NCBI GenBank assembly: GCA_963971575.1
Contig: OZ020616.1
Span: 4,670,924-4,734,923, forward strand
Direction: 5' to 3'
Source of the DNA: Liopterus haemorrhoidalis
Lineage: Eukaryota; Arthropoda; Insecta; Coleoptera; Dytiscidae
Length of the DNA stretch: 64,000 nucleotides
This document shows positions 1 through 11,282 of the stretch, one piece after another. How positions within the stretch are numbered: the stretch's first letter is position 1; each line of letters opens with the position of its first letter. The notes under the pieces are model-generated. The model was not told the DNA's origin. It worked only from the letters and a program-made list of their open reading frames with translations, and ran no database searches. The position numbers and the translations under genes were made by a program.

Positions 1-240
1 GGAATTTCGTTCTTTTAGGTTGGAAAAGGGACCTTCCTTGGGATATTTGTATTAAGAATGACACAAAAAATCAAAATATAAAGAAAATGACATTTTAAAA
101 TGATATTAACCTTAACCAAAAAATGTTTGTTGCAAGTATGATTTACAAAGCTTAAACAAAACGGCTGAAAAGCATGATTTAAACGATGAAAGTAATTAGA
201 TTGCAAAATCTAGTTCCGCCTAACTGTTTGGAACAGACTT
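1..240 (-). mobile_element. MITE-A copy 1, cut by the window edge
   Basis: Right-hand part of the MITE-A repeat, ending in the terminal inverted repeat seen in the other copies (AGTTCCGCC, then TGTTTGGAACAGACT). The first bases match the interior of complete copies such as 10073-10478. The last bases read GACTTTA instead of GACTGTA. The short reading frame inside it recurs in other copies and belongs to the repeat. Confidence 0.85.
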
Positions 241-897
241 TACTATCAATTTCCAAAACTTTTCCTATTTCGTTCCACACTTTATTTGTTTTCCTAATAT
301 TTTTGTAATCAGGATGTGCTAAGTCATACAAAATTAAATGATCCTTTACTGATCTATGATTTTTTCTGTTAAATTATCTATTTTCGACATTATTTTCTTA
401 AATATATTCACTCTGTGATAATATAAACAATGAATATCGCGCGGCCTAACGCAACTTGTCGAGTTCGACCGCCAGTGTTTGGTGATCGCTAGACTGAACG
501 CTGCATTCGGTGGCGTTCTCAGATAGCGAAACGCTTGTATTTGCGTGGTCTCATTGTATTGTATAGGTTGCGTTAGGCCGCTGCCGTATCGCTACCGCGG
601 ACGCCACCGCAGCCGCTTTGGTGTGTGGAATCCTTAAATATGCCACAATATCCATATTTGTGATTGGTGGTATATCTTCCGAATTAAATTCAACTTCGTT
701 ATCCCACAAAGAATACGGATCAAAATTGTTTATGTATTTAATTTTTTGGGAGTATCTATCTAAATTTATTTTGTCAGGAATTATCTTAATTTATCAAAGA
801 AACCTTTTTAGGTCCGTGTCATTTGTTTATTATAAGTTTCAATTAATTAAGTAGTCATATTAGTGGTATTTCTAATTTTTTTATTCTTTTTTTATAG
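241..897. other. Intergenic or intronic stretch before the first visible gene A exon
   Basis: AT-rich DNA with one GC-rich patch at about 435-620. The patch holds an inverted repeat listed separately. No start exon for gene A could be recognised; the polypyrimidine tract and AG at 896-897 show that 241-897 ends as an intron. Confidence 0.5.
441..581. repeat. Short GC-rich element with 15-bp inverted ends
   Basis: GCGGCCTAACGCAAC at 441-455 is the exact reverse complement of 567-581. TATCGC stands directly before the left end and also at 587-592, five bases beyond the right end. It may be a small inverted-repeat transposon, but no other copy occurs in the window. Confidence 0.45.
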
Positions 898-1228
898 ATT
901 GTCCCTCCAGATGGTGGCTGGGGTTGGGTGGTAGCTTTCGCTTCCTTCATGTGTAACATGGTAGTGGACGGTATCATCTTCTCCTTCGGAATGTTCCTTC
1001 CTCACATTGTAGAGGAATACCAGGTGTCCAAAGCGAAGGTAGCTCTCGTTGGCTCTCTGCTCTCAGGGTTCTATTTGATAGTCGGACCTTTTGTCAGCGC
1101 TCTCGCCAATAGATATGGTTTCAGACTGGTTGCTATTGCAGGAAGTGTGCTAGGAGCATTCGCATTTGTTATAAGCTATTTCGCAACTAGTGTCGAATAT
1201 CTTTACGTCACATATGGTTTTATTGGAG
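898..1228 (+). CDS. Gene A, first visible exon (helices 1-4 region)
   Basis: The acceptor AG is at 896-897 after a T-rich tract and the donor is GTAAGT at 1229. It encodes [10 protein letters not shown] followed by hydrophobic helices and PFVSALANRYGFR, and ends one base into a Gly codon. Gene B encodes the same part in two exons (13781-14015 and 22066-22209). Confidence 0.9.
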
Positions 1229-4200
1229 GTAAGTGATTAACGTTCGAGAAAATGCCTAAACGCTTGTCCTTCAACGGTCTGGAGTTAAACAGAGTGATTC
1301 GGAATACTCCGAGCTTGCTTCCCGAACCCAATTTATATTTAGTTTTCTTATTGAGCTTTTGAATGTACCTTACAATTGCTCTTGCAATTAATACATCACT
1401 TCCTTTTGTAATTGTTGCAATTATCAATCTATTTATACTTTTCTTCTTTGCAGGAATCGGCTTTGGCTTGATATACGTTCCAGCAGTCATTGCAGTAGGA
1501 TTTTATTTCGAGAAATGGCGTGCGATGGCGACTGGTATTGCCGTCTGCGGGTCTGGTATCGGAACTTTCGTTATGGCACCTATATTTTCTTCTCTCATCA
1601 CTGCTTTGGGATGGAAAAAGACTTTACTCGTACAGGCTGCAATGTCTTTGTGTTGTATCGCTTTTGGACTACTTTTTAGGTAAGATATTTTACACTTTTA
1701 TCTACAAAATATTTATAAATTCTTTTTAAAGTTCTTTCAAAATAAATTATGAAATGAAGTAGTAGTTGATAAATTTGTTGGGGTGCCACTTATTTGTTTA
1801 TAAATGTCAAAAAAAAGGTTATATTCGATCACTTCTAAAATGAAAAAAACACAAGATTGTGCTTTAATAATAATTTACTCATTGTTATTATATGACTGAT
1901 ATCGAGTAAGAATGGCTGCATCCTCAGCATATAAGAAATTAGAACAATTATCGATAGAACAAGGGAAATCATTTATATAAATAGAGAACAGGAGCGGCCC
2001 TAAGAGGGAGCCTTGCGACACACCACAGTTTACATAAAGCGGATTTAATTTTACGTCATTGATTTTTACGTATTGCTCATGATTTATAAAATATGATATT
2101 ATGACAAGGCAACTGTCCTTCTCAAAACCATTTTTTAGTTTATCCGAAGCTAGATCTTAACGTTTTTAACGGCAACGTGTTAAAGAGACTTTTGAAGAGG
2201 TTTGTTTTATAATTTTAAAGAAAGAGTCGTGTGTGAAAGAAAATTAATTAACAACTTCAATTCTGTTTCTAATTTCTTGTTGAATCGGATTTTCTTAATT
2301 TATCATTATATTATCTGTCATTTTGTAATACGGAACTAGATCTGGTTACTTTGGTGACTGTTGTCGTGTAAATAGACTTTTATGAAACCATGTAAACTTG
2401 TAAATCTGGCTTTTAAATTTTTGGTTAATTTTCATTATATTGAGGTTATATTCACTCAATACTACATACAGTCTGTTCCAAACGGTTAAGCGGAACTAGA
2501 TTTTTCAATCTAGTTACTTTCATCGCTTAAATCGTGCTTTTCGGTCGTTTTGTTTAAGCTTTGTAAATCATACTTACAATTAACATTTTTTGGTTAAGGT
2601 TAATATTATTTTAAAATGTCATTTTCTTTATATTTTGATATTTTGTGCATTCTTAATACAAATATCCCATTTATTTATTTTTTTGTCATTAAAATTTGTA
2701 AAAAAAAAATAATTTAATTTTGACATGTAATTCGTTTATATGGTTTCATTGTTGGAATTTTAAATTTTGACATTCCAACGTGAAAAATGAAATAACCCCA
2801 GCAAGGTCCCTTCTCGTGACAACCTAAAAGAATGAAAATCCCATTTAGTTCCGCTTAACCGTTTGGAACAGACTGTATGTCAGGTACCAAATTGACATGT
2901 CAAAATTGCGATTTACATGTCAAAATTGTGATTGACATTTCATATAATTTGGAAGGTGCCATTTCAGAATTATCACCCTAAGATAATATTATAACCATGC
3001 AACACAAAAAATGAAGTTTCCCCCATAATTACGTATTATAAAATGAGACATATTATACTAAAATATCTGAAGATATAGGCGGTTTCTTTGCTTTAAGCGG
3101 AACTAGGTTTTCAAATCTAGTAACTTTTACCTATTGATTGAAATTTTTGATAATTTTGTTCAGGAAAATTTAACTTCAATACATAAAAAATTAGCTAATG
3201 ATTACTTAAAAAAAATTAAATTTCATTTAGTTCCGCCTAAAGGTTTGGAATAGCTTATAAAAACTTCTTTTTCTAGTAAATAATCATGTTTATTTTTTCA
3301 GACCATTGAAGCCAACCAAAGTCAAAGTAGATGAAGAAGATCTTGAAGAACACGAAGTAGAATTGAAAGAAACCCTTCTAGAACAACCTGATATGAAAAA
3401 AGCTCAATCTAGTACTTCCATCCATAAAACACTAGGAGTTCATCATTATTATCCTACAGTTGCGGAACAGATGTCCAAGTCAATTACCTCATTAAATAAA
3501 TCAACCTACTCCTTGAACAAAAGACATAGTGTCCATCCGATAACTGAAGAAAACGCTGAACAATTAGCAGAGAATGGACAACAACCTGTTATTGTACCAA
3601 GAAGGAACAGTTTGAGGACTACTAGACAAAGAACTCCTTCGGAGAGTGAAAGTGGATTTAGATCACGCAGAGGTAGGCTAAAACTCAATATTTAATACCG
3701 ATTTTGCACTGTTTTACCCTTTTGCAAATCAAATTCAACCTTTTGCAAATTGTGACATTCATGAGAAGTTTTCGGAATGTGGTAATGGGTTTATGGCAGT
3801 AATCCCAATACTTATTGCAGTTAAAAGAAAATAAGAGGTATTAAGGGAATTTTAAATTTAAATCGAATAGATGTAACACTAGTTCAATTGAAGTTTCTTA
3901 AAAACCATTAAGAACATTTTCCAAATTTATAAACCTATTGTTTCTAAAATTTAGGGGTTGTTATACTTGTTTGTTAGTTAATTTTCAACGTTCATAGCGT
4001 GCATACATTAACAACATGGCTCTTTGGCGACCATTTGATTTTGAAGAAATTTGTAATTTCTGTAGTGAAAATAGTGAATCTGTGCAAGGTGATTTGAAGC
4101 ACGAAACTGTGGACGTGGCTACTAAAGAAAAATGTAATTTGTCAAAAGATTGCAAAGTTCTGATACTGAACGTTTATAAAAAGTTAGTTTCGGAAGGTAA

Positions 4201-7200
4201 TGACAAACCTATACTTAGAACTGCGGAATTAACTAGTGTTCCATACAGAACAATTCAACATATCCATTGTTCGTGGCAAAAATCAGCAGCGAAAACGACC
4301 CGATTTACAAGTTTTCAAGAAACTAGATAGTTTTATGAATTTTATTCGAAAAATATAGTGCCGACTGTGTGCATCTTTTAATAAAAAAGTTGGAAGAAGA
4401 CGGAATAGAATTTCCATACAAAGTTAGCCATATGTATAATTATTTGAAGTTGCTAGGATTTATTTTTGTTGCAAAAAAAGAATGATTTTTGTTTGTGCAA
4501 ATTTGAAGTATTTAATATAGACTATAAAGACTTTAAAACAAAACGATTTTTAAACATACCTATATTTATAATTCAAATATAGCCAGTCCTAAGCTTGATA
4601 AAAATGTGAAGGAATGCCATGTGAGTATATACAGTTCATTCTAAATAGATTGCAAGAAAAGACGTTTATTTTAAATAATTATTACGGTCCTGGCCACTGT
4701 TATTAACAGAACTATAAACACAGCAGGTATAATGGTTATACTATCATTACTGGTCATTATTGGAATTAATAAGTTAGGGTGGCTATTTCATTTCAGAAAT
4801 ACTATACCAGGGGCGTATCGTATATACGCCAAACAATGATATAAAACTTATCGCAAAGTAGTTTGCAGCCGGTTCTACGTCCGTTGCTTAGCAACCAAGC
4901 GACTGTACGAATTCTGATTTCTGCGCAGGTAACGTACTGGCCTCAACTCCTCAGAAAAGCATTCCATAAGTACTCTATTTTTTTAAAGAAGATAGTAGAT
5001 GGCGCTGCGAACGCGGCCGGTTACACACTGTATCAAATTAAAGTTTATATTTTAAAATTAAATATATGTTGCGGTAAATTCAAATTTGACGTTTCAAAAT
5101 TAATGTTTTAAAAAGTTATAATTTAAATGCATCAAATTGCTATTATTCATACTTTCTAAATAAATTGTAAAATATAGATAAATGAATAGCTCAATAATTA
5201 AAATTAATTAAAAATATTTAAGTTCAATAATTCTATTTTCTTATTTTCAAATAATTTAAAATTTAATTAAAATATATTATTTATACAAATCTGTCTCATA
5301 TAAAAAATAATATAACAATTGAAAATTTAAGTAAAATTTATTATTTATACAAAACTTATAAAAAATAATTAAGAAAAATATATAAAATAATATTGGAAAT
5401 CAGTCCGAATCATCAATGGATTCTTCTTCACTTCAAGTTTATATTTAATCGACACTATAACACAAACGTAATACGGACGTAATACATATAACGGCAACAA
5501 AAATTATTAATATGGCGCTCATTGACAGCAAAAAAACTGTTGTGTTTGGTACCAAAGGCGTACGTACATTAATTCATTTTCAGACGACTTCATTTTAAAA
5601 TATTTCTCTTAATATATATATTCTAAATTAATTTCAAATCTATTTATTCACTGGCTTTTATATTCTAACATTATTTAAACATATACCTCCGTTTTACTTA
5701 TTAGAAATAATAGATAGTAATATATTCACTGTAAAGTTAGTTTGTAAGCCTATGTTTACAAATTTGGGTTAAAATAACAGAGACAAATAGAATAAGTTGA
5801 GACAGAAATCTATTTTTCAACAGTGTAAACTTTTCCACGTTTTTACCCAATTAAAAACAAGAACGAAATAGCTCCTATCTTGCCCACACTCCATTCTTAA
5901 AAAAATGAAGTATAGATATATACAACTTTGCGATTCTTTTTTATTATTGTTAGTAACTTAATATTATTAATATATATTTTTTTGTTCTAGGAACTTTGGG
6001 AGGTGATACAGCTCGTCCAATGTACCGTGACGACATCTTCTTCAGCGGCAGCTTAGCACGTCTACCACAATACACATCTCACACATCATTAGGTTACACC
6101 ATGTCCGTCACACGTATACCAACCCAAAATGACATTGAAGAAGAAGAGTCATCCAGCTGTAAACTATGCCCAGAATCCGTCCGTAGAACCTTAGCTACCA
6201 TGTTAGATACATCATTACTTCAATCCCCATCATTTCTTCTCCTGGCCTTGAGTGGTGGTTTCACTATGATGGGTTTCTTTGTACCATTTATGTATCTTAC
6301 TGACAGAGCCCAGCTGGCTGGTATGCCTGATAGTAAAGCTATGTGGTTGGTATCAGCTATTGGTGTTTGTAATACTATTGGTAGGATTGTTTGTGGAACC
6401 GTTTCGTCTCATCCAAAAGTAAATACGTTATGGGTGAACAATGTTGCTATTACTGTTGGAGGTCTTGTCACTCTAGCCAGTGGATTGTCTATGTCAGAAT
6501 CATACCAGTTCTTATATTCCTGCCTCTTTGGATTATCTATATGTAAGTATATATTCTAATTTTAGATTATAACACATCGAAGTAAACCTTATATGAGTTG
6601 TTGATAAGAAGAGTGAGCTATGTTTGTGGTTCTTAATCTTTAGGTAATCGCGGACCAAGATTATTAAAGTACAAGGTGTCTCAAAAGAAATTTTATATTT
6701 AGTGGATCGATTAAAAAAAAAGTAAGCCGTATATAGAAAAAATGTTTATTAATTATTAAAATACACTTTTTGGGGATTTATTTCTTAAAAATAATATCGT
6801 CTAAATGTAGACCCTCGCGTTCTCGGCACTCGTTTAATCGAACAGTAAAATTACTTATGACGTCTCGGCAGGTGGACTCAGGGATGGCTGCCATTTCATG
6901 ACGGATATTTTCTTTCAAATGCGCCAGTGAAGTCGGTTTATTGGCGTAAACTTTAGATTTATGATAACCCCATAGGAAAAAGTCCATAGGGGTTAAATCT
7001 GGACTGCGTGGAGGCCAATTTATGTCACCTCTCCGGGAGATCAATTTGCCTGAGAAAATTTCACGAACACGTGGCAGAGACATATTGGACGTGTGTGAAG
7101 TTGCTCCGTCCTGTTGGAACCATGTTCTTTGGTTATAGCCAGGAAAGTTTTGCAGTTCAGGTACCAAGAAGTTGTCTAACATCTCCACATAACGCTCTAA

Positions 7201-10200
7201 ATTCACTGTAACTGCACGCCCCCTTTCGTCTTCAAAAAAGTAAGGGCCGATAATTCCTCGCGCCGACATCGCAGCCCATACGGTCACTTTAGGCGAATGT
7301 AGGGGTTTCTGATGTTTGCGTTTCGGATTCGTTGCACTCCAGTAGCGGCAGTTCTGCTTATTTACGTGGCCATTAAGATGAAAATGAGCTTCATCCGAAA
7401 ACAAAATGTTGGTAAACGTTGAAAATCGCTCAATCACCTGATTTACGAAATTAAGCCTCTGACTGGCATCTTGGGGCTTTAATTCTTGCACCAATTGAAT
7501 TTTGTAGGGGTGCAGCTTTAGGTCTTTGTGCATAATGCGATGTAATGATGACCTATGCACATTTAAAGCACTTGCGCGCTTCCGAATTGAAAGGTTCGGG
7601 TCGTCACGAATAGACTGATTAACATTCTCCACGTTTTCTACCGTTCTTGATGACCTAGGTCGCCCGGATTTTGATTTATCCAGCGTTGTACCAGTCTCTT
7701 CAAACTTTTTAACCCAATGTCGAATGAGAGGAATGCTTGGCGCATCATTTAAGTGGCGAAAACCTCGAATACTGCAGAATTTTCTACGCGCTACAGTCGC
7801 CGAATCACCGTTTTTGTAAAACTCTCGCACGCATAACGCGCGCTCTGCTCCCGAGAAACGCTCCATAGCGACTGAATTCCCAAGAGCCAGGCTACCGATT
7901 GACATAAGCCCCGCGCCCCTCGGATACGTTGCGTTCACGCAGTAAGCTAAATAAATTTCTTTTGAGACACCTTGTATAAGGTTGTCTAGTAACTTGTAGT
8001 GGTGGGGATAAATAGAGAGGCTACGCGTCATCTGTATGCTAACGGGACGTCAGTCTTTGTTTATCGTATATGTTGTATGCACGTCTGATTTTTGGCTATA
8101 AATATAAAAATATCGTTTAATTTTTTGATTTTCTACTTGTTTTAATTTATTACCGACCGCCAACATATATAAGGGAGGTATTGTGATCATACCGATTTTG
8201 ACATTTCGAGATTTCGATGGATCTCCACGAATTGAGGTTCCTACATAACGTTTTGACTATTTTTAGCATGATGTCTGTTCGTCTGTCGGTCCGTGTACAC
8301 GTGCAGAGCAAATTCGGCTAAAAGGATTTTTATGAAACTTCATATTTAAGCTTTTGACATCAATGGCACGATCAACTTAGTAAAAATCGGTTAACTAGAA
8401 ATGAGAGTTTACTTGTGTCGGTTTTAAGATTTATTGCGAAAATTTCATGACAGAGAAATATTTCTAAAAAAATTATTTAACAAAAGTTGCTATAAAAGCA
8501 ATAACTAACAACTTTTAATTTAAGACATCTGTCTGTCTGTCTGTCTGTCTATCTGTCTATCTGTCTGTCTGTCGGTCTGTCTGTTGGTCCGTGTAAACGT
8601 GCAGAGCAAATTCGGCTAAAAGGATTTTCATATTTAAGCTTGAAACTTCATATTTAAGCTTCTGACATCAATGGCTCGAGTTGATCAATTTTTGGTAAAA
8701 ATCGGTTAACTAAAAATGGGAGTTTACTCGTGTCAATTTTAAGATTTTTGCAAATATTTCACAACAGAAAAATATTTCAAAAAAATTTATTTAACAAAAG
8801 TTGTTATAAAAGCAATAACTAACAACTTTTATTTGAAACATTTTTGATAAAGCAGCATAAATTAAACAAGTACTTTGTGATGGCGGTCGGTTGTGGTGGC
8901 CACAGCTGATTTTTGTTTCTTCGAAAGGAATGTTTCGAATTCATTTGATGTGAAGAGAAATAATAAGTGAAATATTTCAATATTTTAGTTTTAGGGTGTT
9001 CCCCCGTAACTACCCTAATAATCATCAAATTGAAAAAATGCATAGAACAAATAAGATTTGTTTTCTTGTAAACAATTTTTATTGTATAGTTTTTTTTGTT
9101 CTGTTAGAAGTTAGAAGATAGTTCTGTTTATAAAGGAACTATTTTAAGTTGTTTACTACCAGTTTTAACCCTGAAAATAAATTTTGAGTTCCCTAAGAAA
9201 ATAAATTTTGAGTTCCCATGCTTATATTTGATTCCTGGTTCTACTCTATTGTACCAAATTTCGTTAAAATACGTCCAGCCGTTTTTAAAAACAGATATAA
9301 CCTCCAATTTTATTAATTATTATATTATTATACCATTTGTTTTTCTATTTTTATATAAATATACCTAAAATTATATTTGTATTCGATTTTATTGTTATTT
9401 ATTAATTATAATACAAATACACATCACCTTAAATTTTATATAAATCAGTATAAAATTTCCTTAGGTTTTTATTTATAATTTATTCAGTTGAACTGTTTTG
9501 AAATAAATATCTATTATGAAAATAGTCAGTAAAAATATTTAAAATCGTGCAACATCTATATTAATTCTGTATGCTAGTTTGAACTACGCATACGTGTGAC
9601 GTATTCCCTCTCATGCTCTGATTGGTCAGAAGTACGAGACAACCTTTACTTTAATAATCTTGGTCCTGGATAACGCGACTAAAAAGTTTTTAGCTCTCAA
9701 AGATACGGCATCTTTGATTATTATTTATTCGGGTTTTCGTCAAGTGTTAACGAAAAGTGTAAAAATGTAGCATAGCCCACTCTTATTGCCAACTGACAAT
9801 GACTGAAGCGCCTCTAGTGAGATTTTGAGAAACTGACGGTTGTAGGATAATCGAGTTTGTTTACTGTTTTTTCATAGCAAGTTTTTAAAAAAATGTCTTT
9901 AAAATTGCAAGAATAATTAAATGCAACGTGAATTGTTGTGTTTATCTTTGCAATGCAAAAGTAGGTCGTGATAGAGACCTAAGTTTTCATCGTGTTCCGA
10001 AACGTGACAAAAAAGCCTTATTACCTTCATATTGAATAATAAATTAATTTCAATAAATATCACATGAAGATACAGTCTGTTCCAAACGGTTAAGCGGAAC
10101 TAAATGGGAATTTAGTTCTTTTAGGTTGTCACGAGAAGGGACCTTGCTTGGGTTATTTCATTTTTCATGTTGGGATGTCAAAATTTAAAATTCCAACAAT

Positions 10201-11282
10201 GAAACCATGGAAACGAATGACATATGTCAAAATTAAATATTTTTTTAGATATTTTAATGACAAAAAAATAAATAAATGGGAAATTTGTATTAAGAATGAC
10301 ACAAAAAATCAAAATATAAAGAAAATGACATTTTAAAATGATATTAACCTTAACCAAAAAATGTTTATTGTAAGTATGATTTACAAAACTTAAACAAAAC
10401 GGCCGAAAGGCACGATTTAAACGATGAAAGTAACTAGATTGCAAAATCTAGTTCCGCTTAACCGTTTGGAACAGACTGTACCATTGAACCTGTCAAAAAT
10501 ATCCTACCAAAGTCAGCCATGATGTAAAATGCTGTAGCGCCTCTATCGATAGTGTCAGATGTCAATTGTAAACATGTTATAAATTAATGGTCAACATGTA
10601 CTGCGTTCAACATAATAAAAACACAGGGTATTATAAATTACGTCATCAGTTTTGCGCGAGAAAACAGTTGATCACATTGAAGTACATAAGGGTTTTAAAC
10701 AATTGTTGTGGATACCAAACACAAAATGTATTTTAAATATATTGTTACTCATTTCAGTACACGGTATACTTTGAAACGTACAAGATATAAATAATAATAA
10801 CAGAAATAAACAAAAAACATCGCACAATACGCGTAATCAAAAACAAATCAAAGTAATTGACGCCACTGAAATGTGTTAAACTAACTGTTGATAACATAAT
10901 GAACGAAATTTGGTTTCTGCACATAGGAACCGCTAACATCCGCCTGTGTTTTTCTTATGTTGAACGAAACTTCATGACACAAAATGTTAATATTATTTTT
11001 CTTTTTGCAGCTTGCTTCGCATCTTTGAGATCAATTCTTTTGGTCGAATTAGTCGGTCTTGAAAAGCTTACCAACGCTTTTGGAATTTCCCTAGTCTTCC
11101 AAGGTATAGCTGCAGCTATCGGTTCTCCAATGGCCGGTGCCTTCATGGATGCTACCGGAAGTTATGACGCTTCCTTCTACCTCTCTGGAAGTCTGATTCT
11201 TGTTTCCGGTATCATGTGCTATCCACTACGCATGATCAAAGATTGGGAAATAAGACGTCAGAAAAACAATGAATTAGTTTAA
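898..11282 (+). CDS. Gene A: monocarboxylate transporter-like protein (SLC16 family), N-terminus missing
   Basis: Exons 898-1228, 1454-1679, 3302-3672, 5991-6542 and 11011-11282 join in phase to 583 residues plus stop. The protein is a 12-helix plasma-membrane transporter of the major facilitator superfamily. The visible part starts at [10 protein letters not shown], the conserved SLC16 motif before helix 1, so only a short N-terminus with the start codon is missing. The second SLC16 motif (YFEKWRAMATG) is in exon 2. Exon 3 and the start of exon 4 encode the long hydrophilic loop between helices 6 and 7, rich in Ser, Arg and Glu, with RPMYRDDIFF and MSVTRIP. Helices 7-12 follow. The family carries small monocarboxylates or related solutes; the substrate here cannot be told. 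Gene B, 2.5 kb downstream on the same strand, is a paralogue. No AATAAA was found in the 420 bases after the stop. Confidence 0.9.
1229..1453 (+). other. Gene A intron with a short interspersed repeat
   Basis: The 225-bp intron ends TTTGCAG. Bases 1243-1328 (GTTCGAGAAAATGCCTAAAC to GCTTCCCGAACCC) are clearly related to 38210-38291, which reads GTTCGAGAAAAGGTCTAAAC to GCTTCCCGAACCC. This is a dispersed repeat of unknown class. Confidence 0.6.
1454..1679 (+). CDS. Gene A, second visible exon (SLC16 motif 2)
   Basis: It starts after TTTGCAG and ends before GTAAGAT. It encodes GIGFGLIYVPAVIAVGF, then YFEKWRAMATGIAVCGSG, the second SLC16 signature, and helices 5-6 up to GLLFR. It corresponds to gene B exon 3 plus the first bases of exon 4, with a different intron position. 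Confidence 0.92.
1900..2150 (-). pseudogene. Non-LTR reverse transcriptase fragment
   Basis: The minus strand reads LDKLKNGFEKDSC, then INHEQYVKINDVK, CGVSQGSLLGPLLFSIYIND and, after a frameshift, YAEDAAIL. These are the reverse transcriptase blocks of LINEs (canonical GVPQGS-LGPLLF and YADD), with YADD changed to YAED. It is a dead fragment in gene A's second visible intron. Confidence 0.75.
2469..2875. mobile_element. MITE-A copy 2, complete
   Basis: It begins CAGTCTGTTCCAAACGGTTA and ends with the inverse (TAACCGTTTGGAACAGACTG), flanked by TA on both sides as in Tc1/mariner-type insertions. The interior is AT-rich and matches the other MITE-A copies. Confidence 0.92.
3077..3256. mobile_element. 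Short MITE related to MITE-A, diverged
   Basis: About 180 bp with decayed ends (TTTAAGCGGAACTAGG on the left, TAGTTCCGCCTAAAGGTTTGG on the right). It shares its interior (ATTGATTGAA, then TTTTGTTCAGGAAA) with the clearer copy at 53441-53622. It ends 45 bp before a gene A exon. Confidence 0.7.
3302..3672 (+). CDS. Gene A, third visible exon (cytosolic loop)
   Basis: The acceptor is TTTTTTCAG and the donor GTAGGC. It encodes PLKPTKVKVDEEDLEEHEV, a Ser/Thr/Asn-rich tract, then basic-serine runs (RRNSL, RTPSESESGF). These look like phosphorylation-type sites in the loop between the two six-helix halves. The sequence is hydrophilic, as expected for SLC16 proteins. Confidence 0.88.
4016..4490 (+). 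pseudogene. DDE transposase N-terminal fragment, broken
   Basis: The open part encodes 104 residues with ILNVYKKLVSEGNDKPILR and a helix-turn-helix-like segment (VPYRTIQHI). After the stop, a shifted frame continues FYEFYSKNIVPTV, then KKLEEDGIEFPYK and LKLLGFIFVAKKE. This order is typical of a dispersed Tc1/mariner-like transposase family of insects. The catalytic half is absent. A relative lies at 59917-60560. Confidence 0.6.
4491..5990. other. Rest of gene A intron, AT-rich
   Basis: No gene or complete transposon was recognised. Bases 4978-5098 (ATGGCGCTGCGAACGCGGCC, then an AT-rich tail ending TTTGACGTTTC) match 27582-27703 in gene B. The intron ends TTTTTTTGTTCTAG before the next exon. 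Confidence 0.5.
5991..6542 (+). CDS. Gene A, fourth visible exon (loop end and helices 7-10)
   Basis: It runs from TTGTTCTAG to the donor GTAAGT. It encodes RPMYRDDIFFSGSLARLPQY and MSVTRIP (conserved in gene B), then a charged stretch, RRTLATMLDTSLLQSP, and helices 7 to 10. The helix-8 segment reads GVCNTIGRIVCG. Gene B splits the same region over three exons. Confidence 0.92.
6672..7974 (-). mobile_element. Mariner-like element (DD41D type), copy 1
   Basis: It is 1303 bp, flanked by TA at 6670-6671 and 7975-7976. The inverted ends are CAAGGTGTCTCAAAAGAAAT and its complement. The left end carries seven extra matching bases that the right end has lost, compared with the copy at 39682-40991. 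It holds one intact transposase gene and sits in gene A's last intron, antisense to the gene. Confidence 0.93.
6778..7905 (-). CDS. Mariner-like transposase, apparently intact (DD41D)
   Basis: 375 residues from the ATG at 7905; a start at 7866 (MERFSGAERAL) would give 362. The frame stays open upstream beyond the inverted repeat, but that part lies outside the element and is not used. The N-terminus has paired helix-turn-helix domains ([31 protein letters not shown], then GRPRSSR). The catalytic part shows [11 protein letters not shown] (first Asp), [11 protein letters not shown] (second Asp) and [13 protein letters not shown] (third Asp). Counting gives 41 residues between the second and third Asp, the DD41D (rosa-like) spacing rather than DD34D. 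There is no internal stop, so this copy could encode active enzyme. Confidence 0.92.
   Translation of the reverse strand: MSIGSLALGNSVAMERFSGAERALCVREFYKNGDSATVARRKFCSIRGFRHLNDAPSIPLIRHWVKKFEETGTTLDKSKSGRPRSSRTVENVENVNQSIRDDPNLSIRKRASALNVHRSSLHRIMHKDLKLHPYKIQLVQELKPQDASQRLNFVNQVIERFSTFTNILFSDEAHFHLNGHVNKQNCRYWSATNPKRKHQKPLHSPKVTVWAAMSARGIIGPYFFEDERGRAVTVNLERYVEMLDNFLVPELQNFPGYNQRTWFQQDGATSHTSNMSLPRVREIFSGKLISRRGDINWPPRSPDLTPMDFFLWGYHKSKVYANKPTSLAHLKENIRHEMAAIPESTCRDVISNFTVRLNECREREGLHLDDIIFKK
8152..8891 (+). repeat. Repeat family R2, copy 1
   Basis: The ends are ACCGACCGCCAACA and its inverse (GATGGCGGTCGGT). Inside are a CTGT microsatellite at 8528-8584 and the conserved text CGTGCAGAGCAAATTCGGCT, here duplicated. 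Other copies are at 16029, 27874, 47228 and 50807. No coding capacity was seen. Confidence 0.8.
8892..9921. other. Gene A intron with repeat R5
   Basis: Bases 9295-9662 match 47518-47910 over about 370 bp, including ACTACGCATACGTGTGACGT and CTCTGATTGGTCAGAAGT. A 20-bp sentence (AAATAAATTTTGAGTTCCC) is repeated in tandem at about 9173-9218. The remainder is AT-rich with nothing recognised. Confidence 0.6.
9922..10035 (+). pseudogene. THAP zinc-finger fragment
   Basis: The frame reads CNVNCCVYLCNAKVGRDRD, then LSFHRVPKRDKKAL, and stops. The spacing of Cys, Cys and SFHR-P fits the start of a THAP DNA-binding domain, as found in P-element-type transposases and related host proteins. The rest of the domain (final Cys, His and the AVPTIF region) is absent. 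It is probably a relic. Confidence 0.5.
10073..10478. mobile_element. MITE-A copy 3, complete
   Basis: It has full inverted ends (CAGTCTGTTCCAAACGGTTA and inverse), TA on both sides, and a length of 406 bp. It is oriented opposite to copy 2. Confidence 0.93.
10479..11010. other. End of gene A's last intron
   Basis: AT-rich, with no transposon end or gene recognised. TAGCGCCTCTATCGATAG at 10536 resembles AAGCGCCTCTAGTGAG near 9808, a possible trace of a shared repeat. It ends CTTTTTGCAG before the last exon. Confidence 0.4.
11011..11282 (+). CDS. Gene A, last exon (helices 11-12 and C-terminus)
   Basis: It encodes SCFASLRSILLVELVGLE, then KLTNAFGISLVFQGIAAA, helix 12 (FYLSGSLILVSGIMCYPL) and a short basic tail ending NNELV before TAA at 11280-11282. 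The position and phase of its 5' border match gene B's last exon. Confidence 0.93.

Noticed and set aside
618..854. 78-codon frame before gene A
   Set aside because: No start context, no match to an SLC16 N-terminus, and no splice donor in phase with the exon at 898.
3506..3688. Minus-strand frame in gene A exon 3
   Set aside because: Shadow of the coding exon on the other strand.
7008..7211. Plus-strand frames within both DD41D mariner copies (also 40018-40209)
   Set aside because: Antisense shadows of the transposase.
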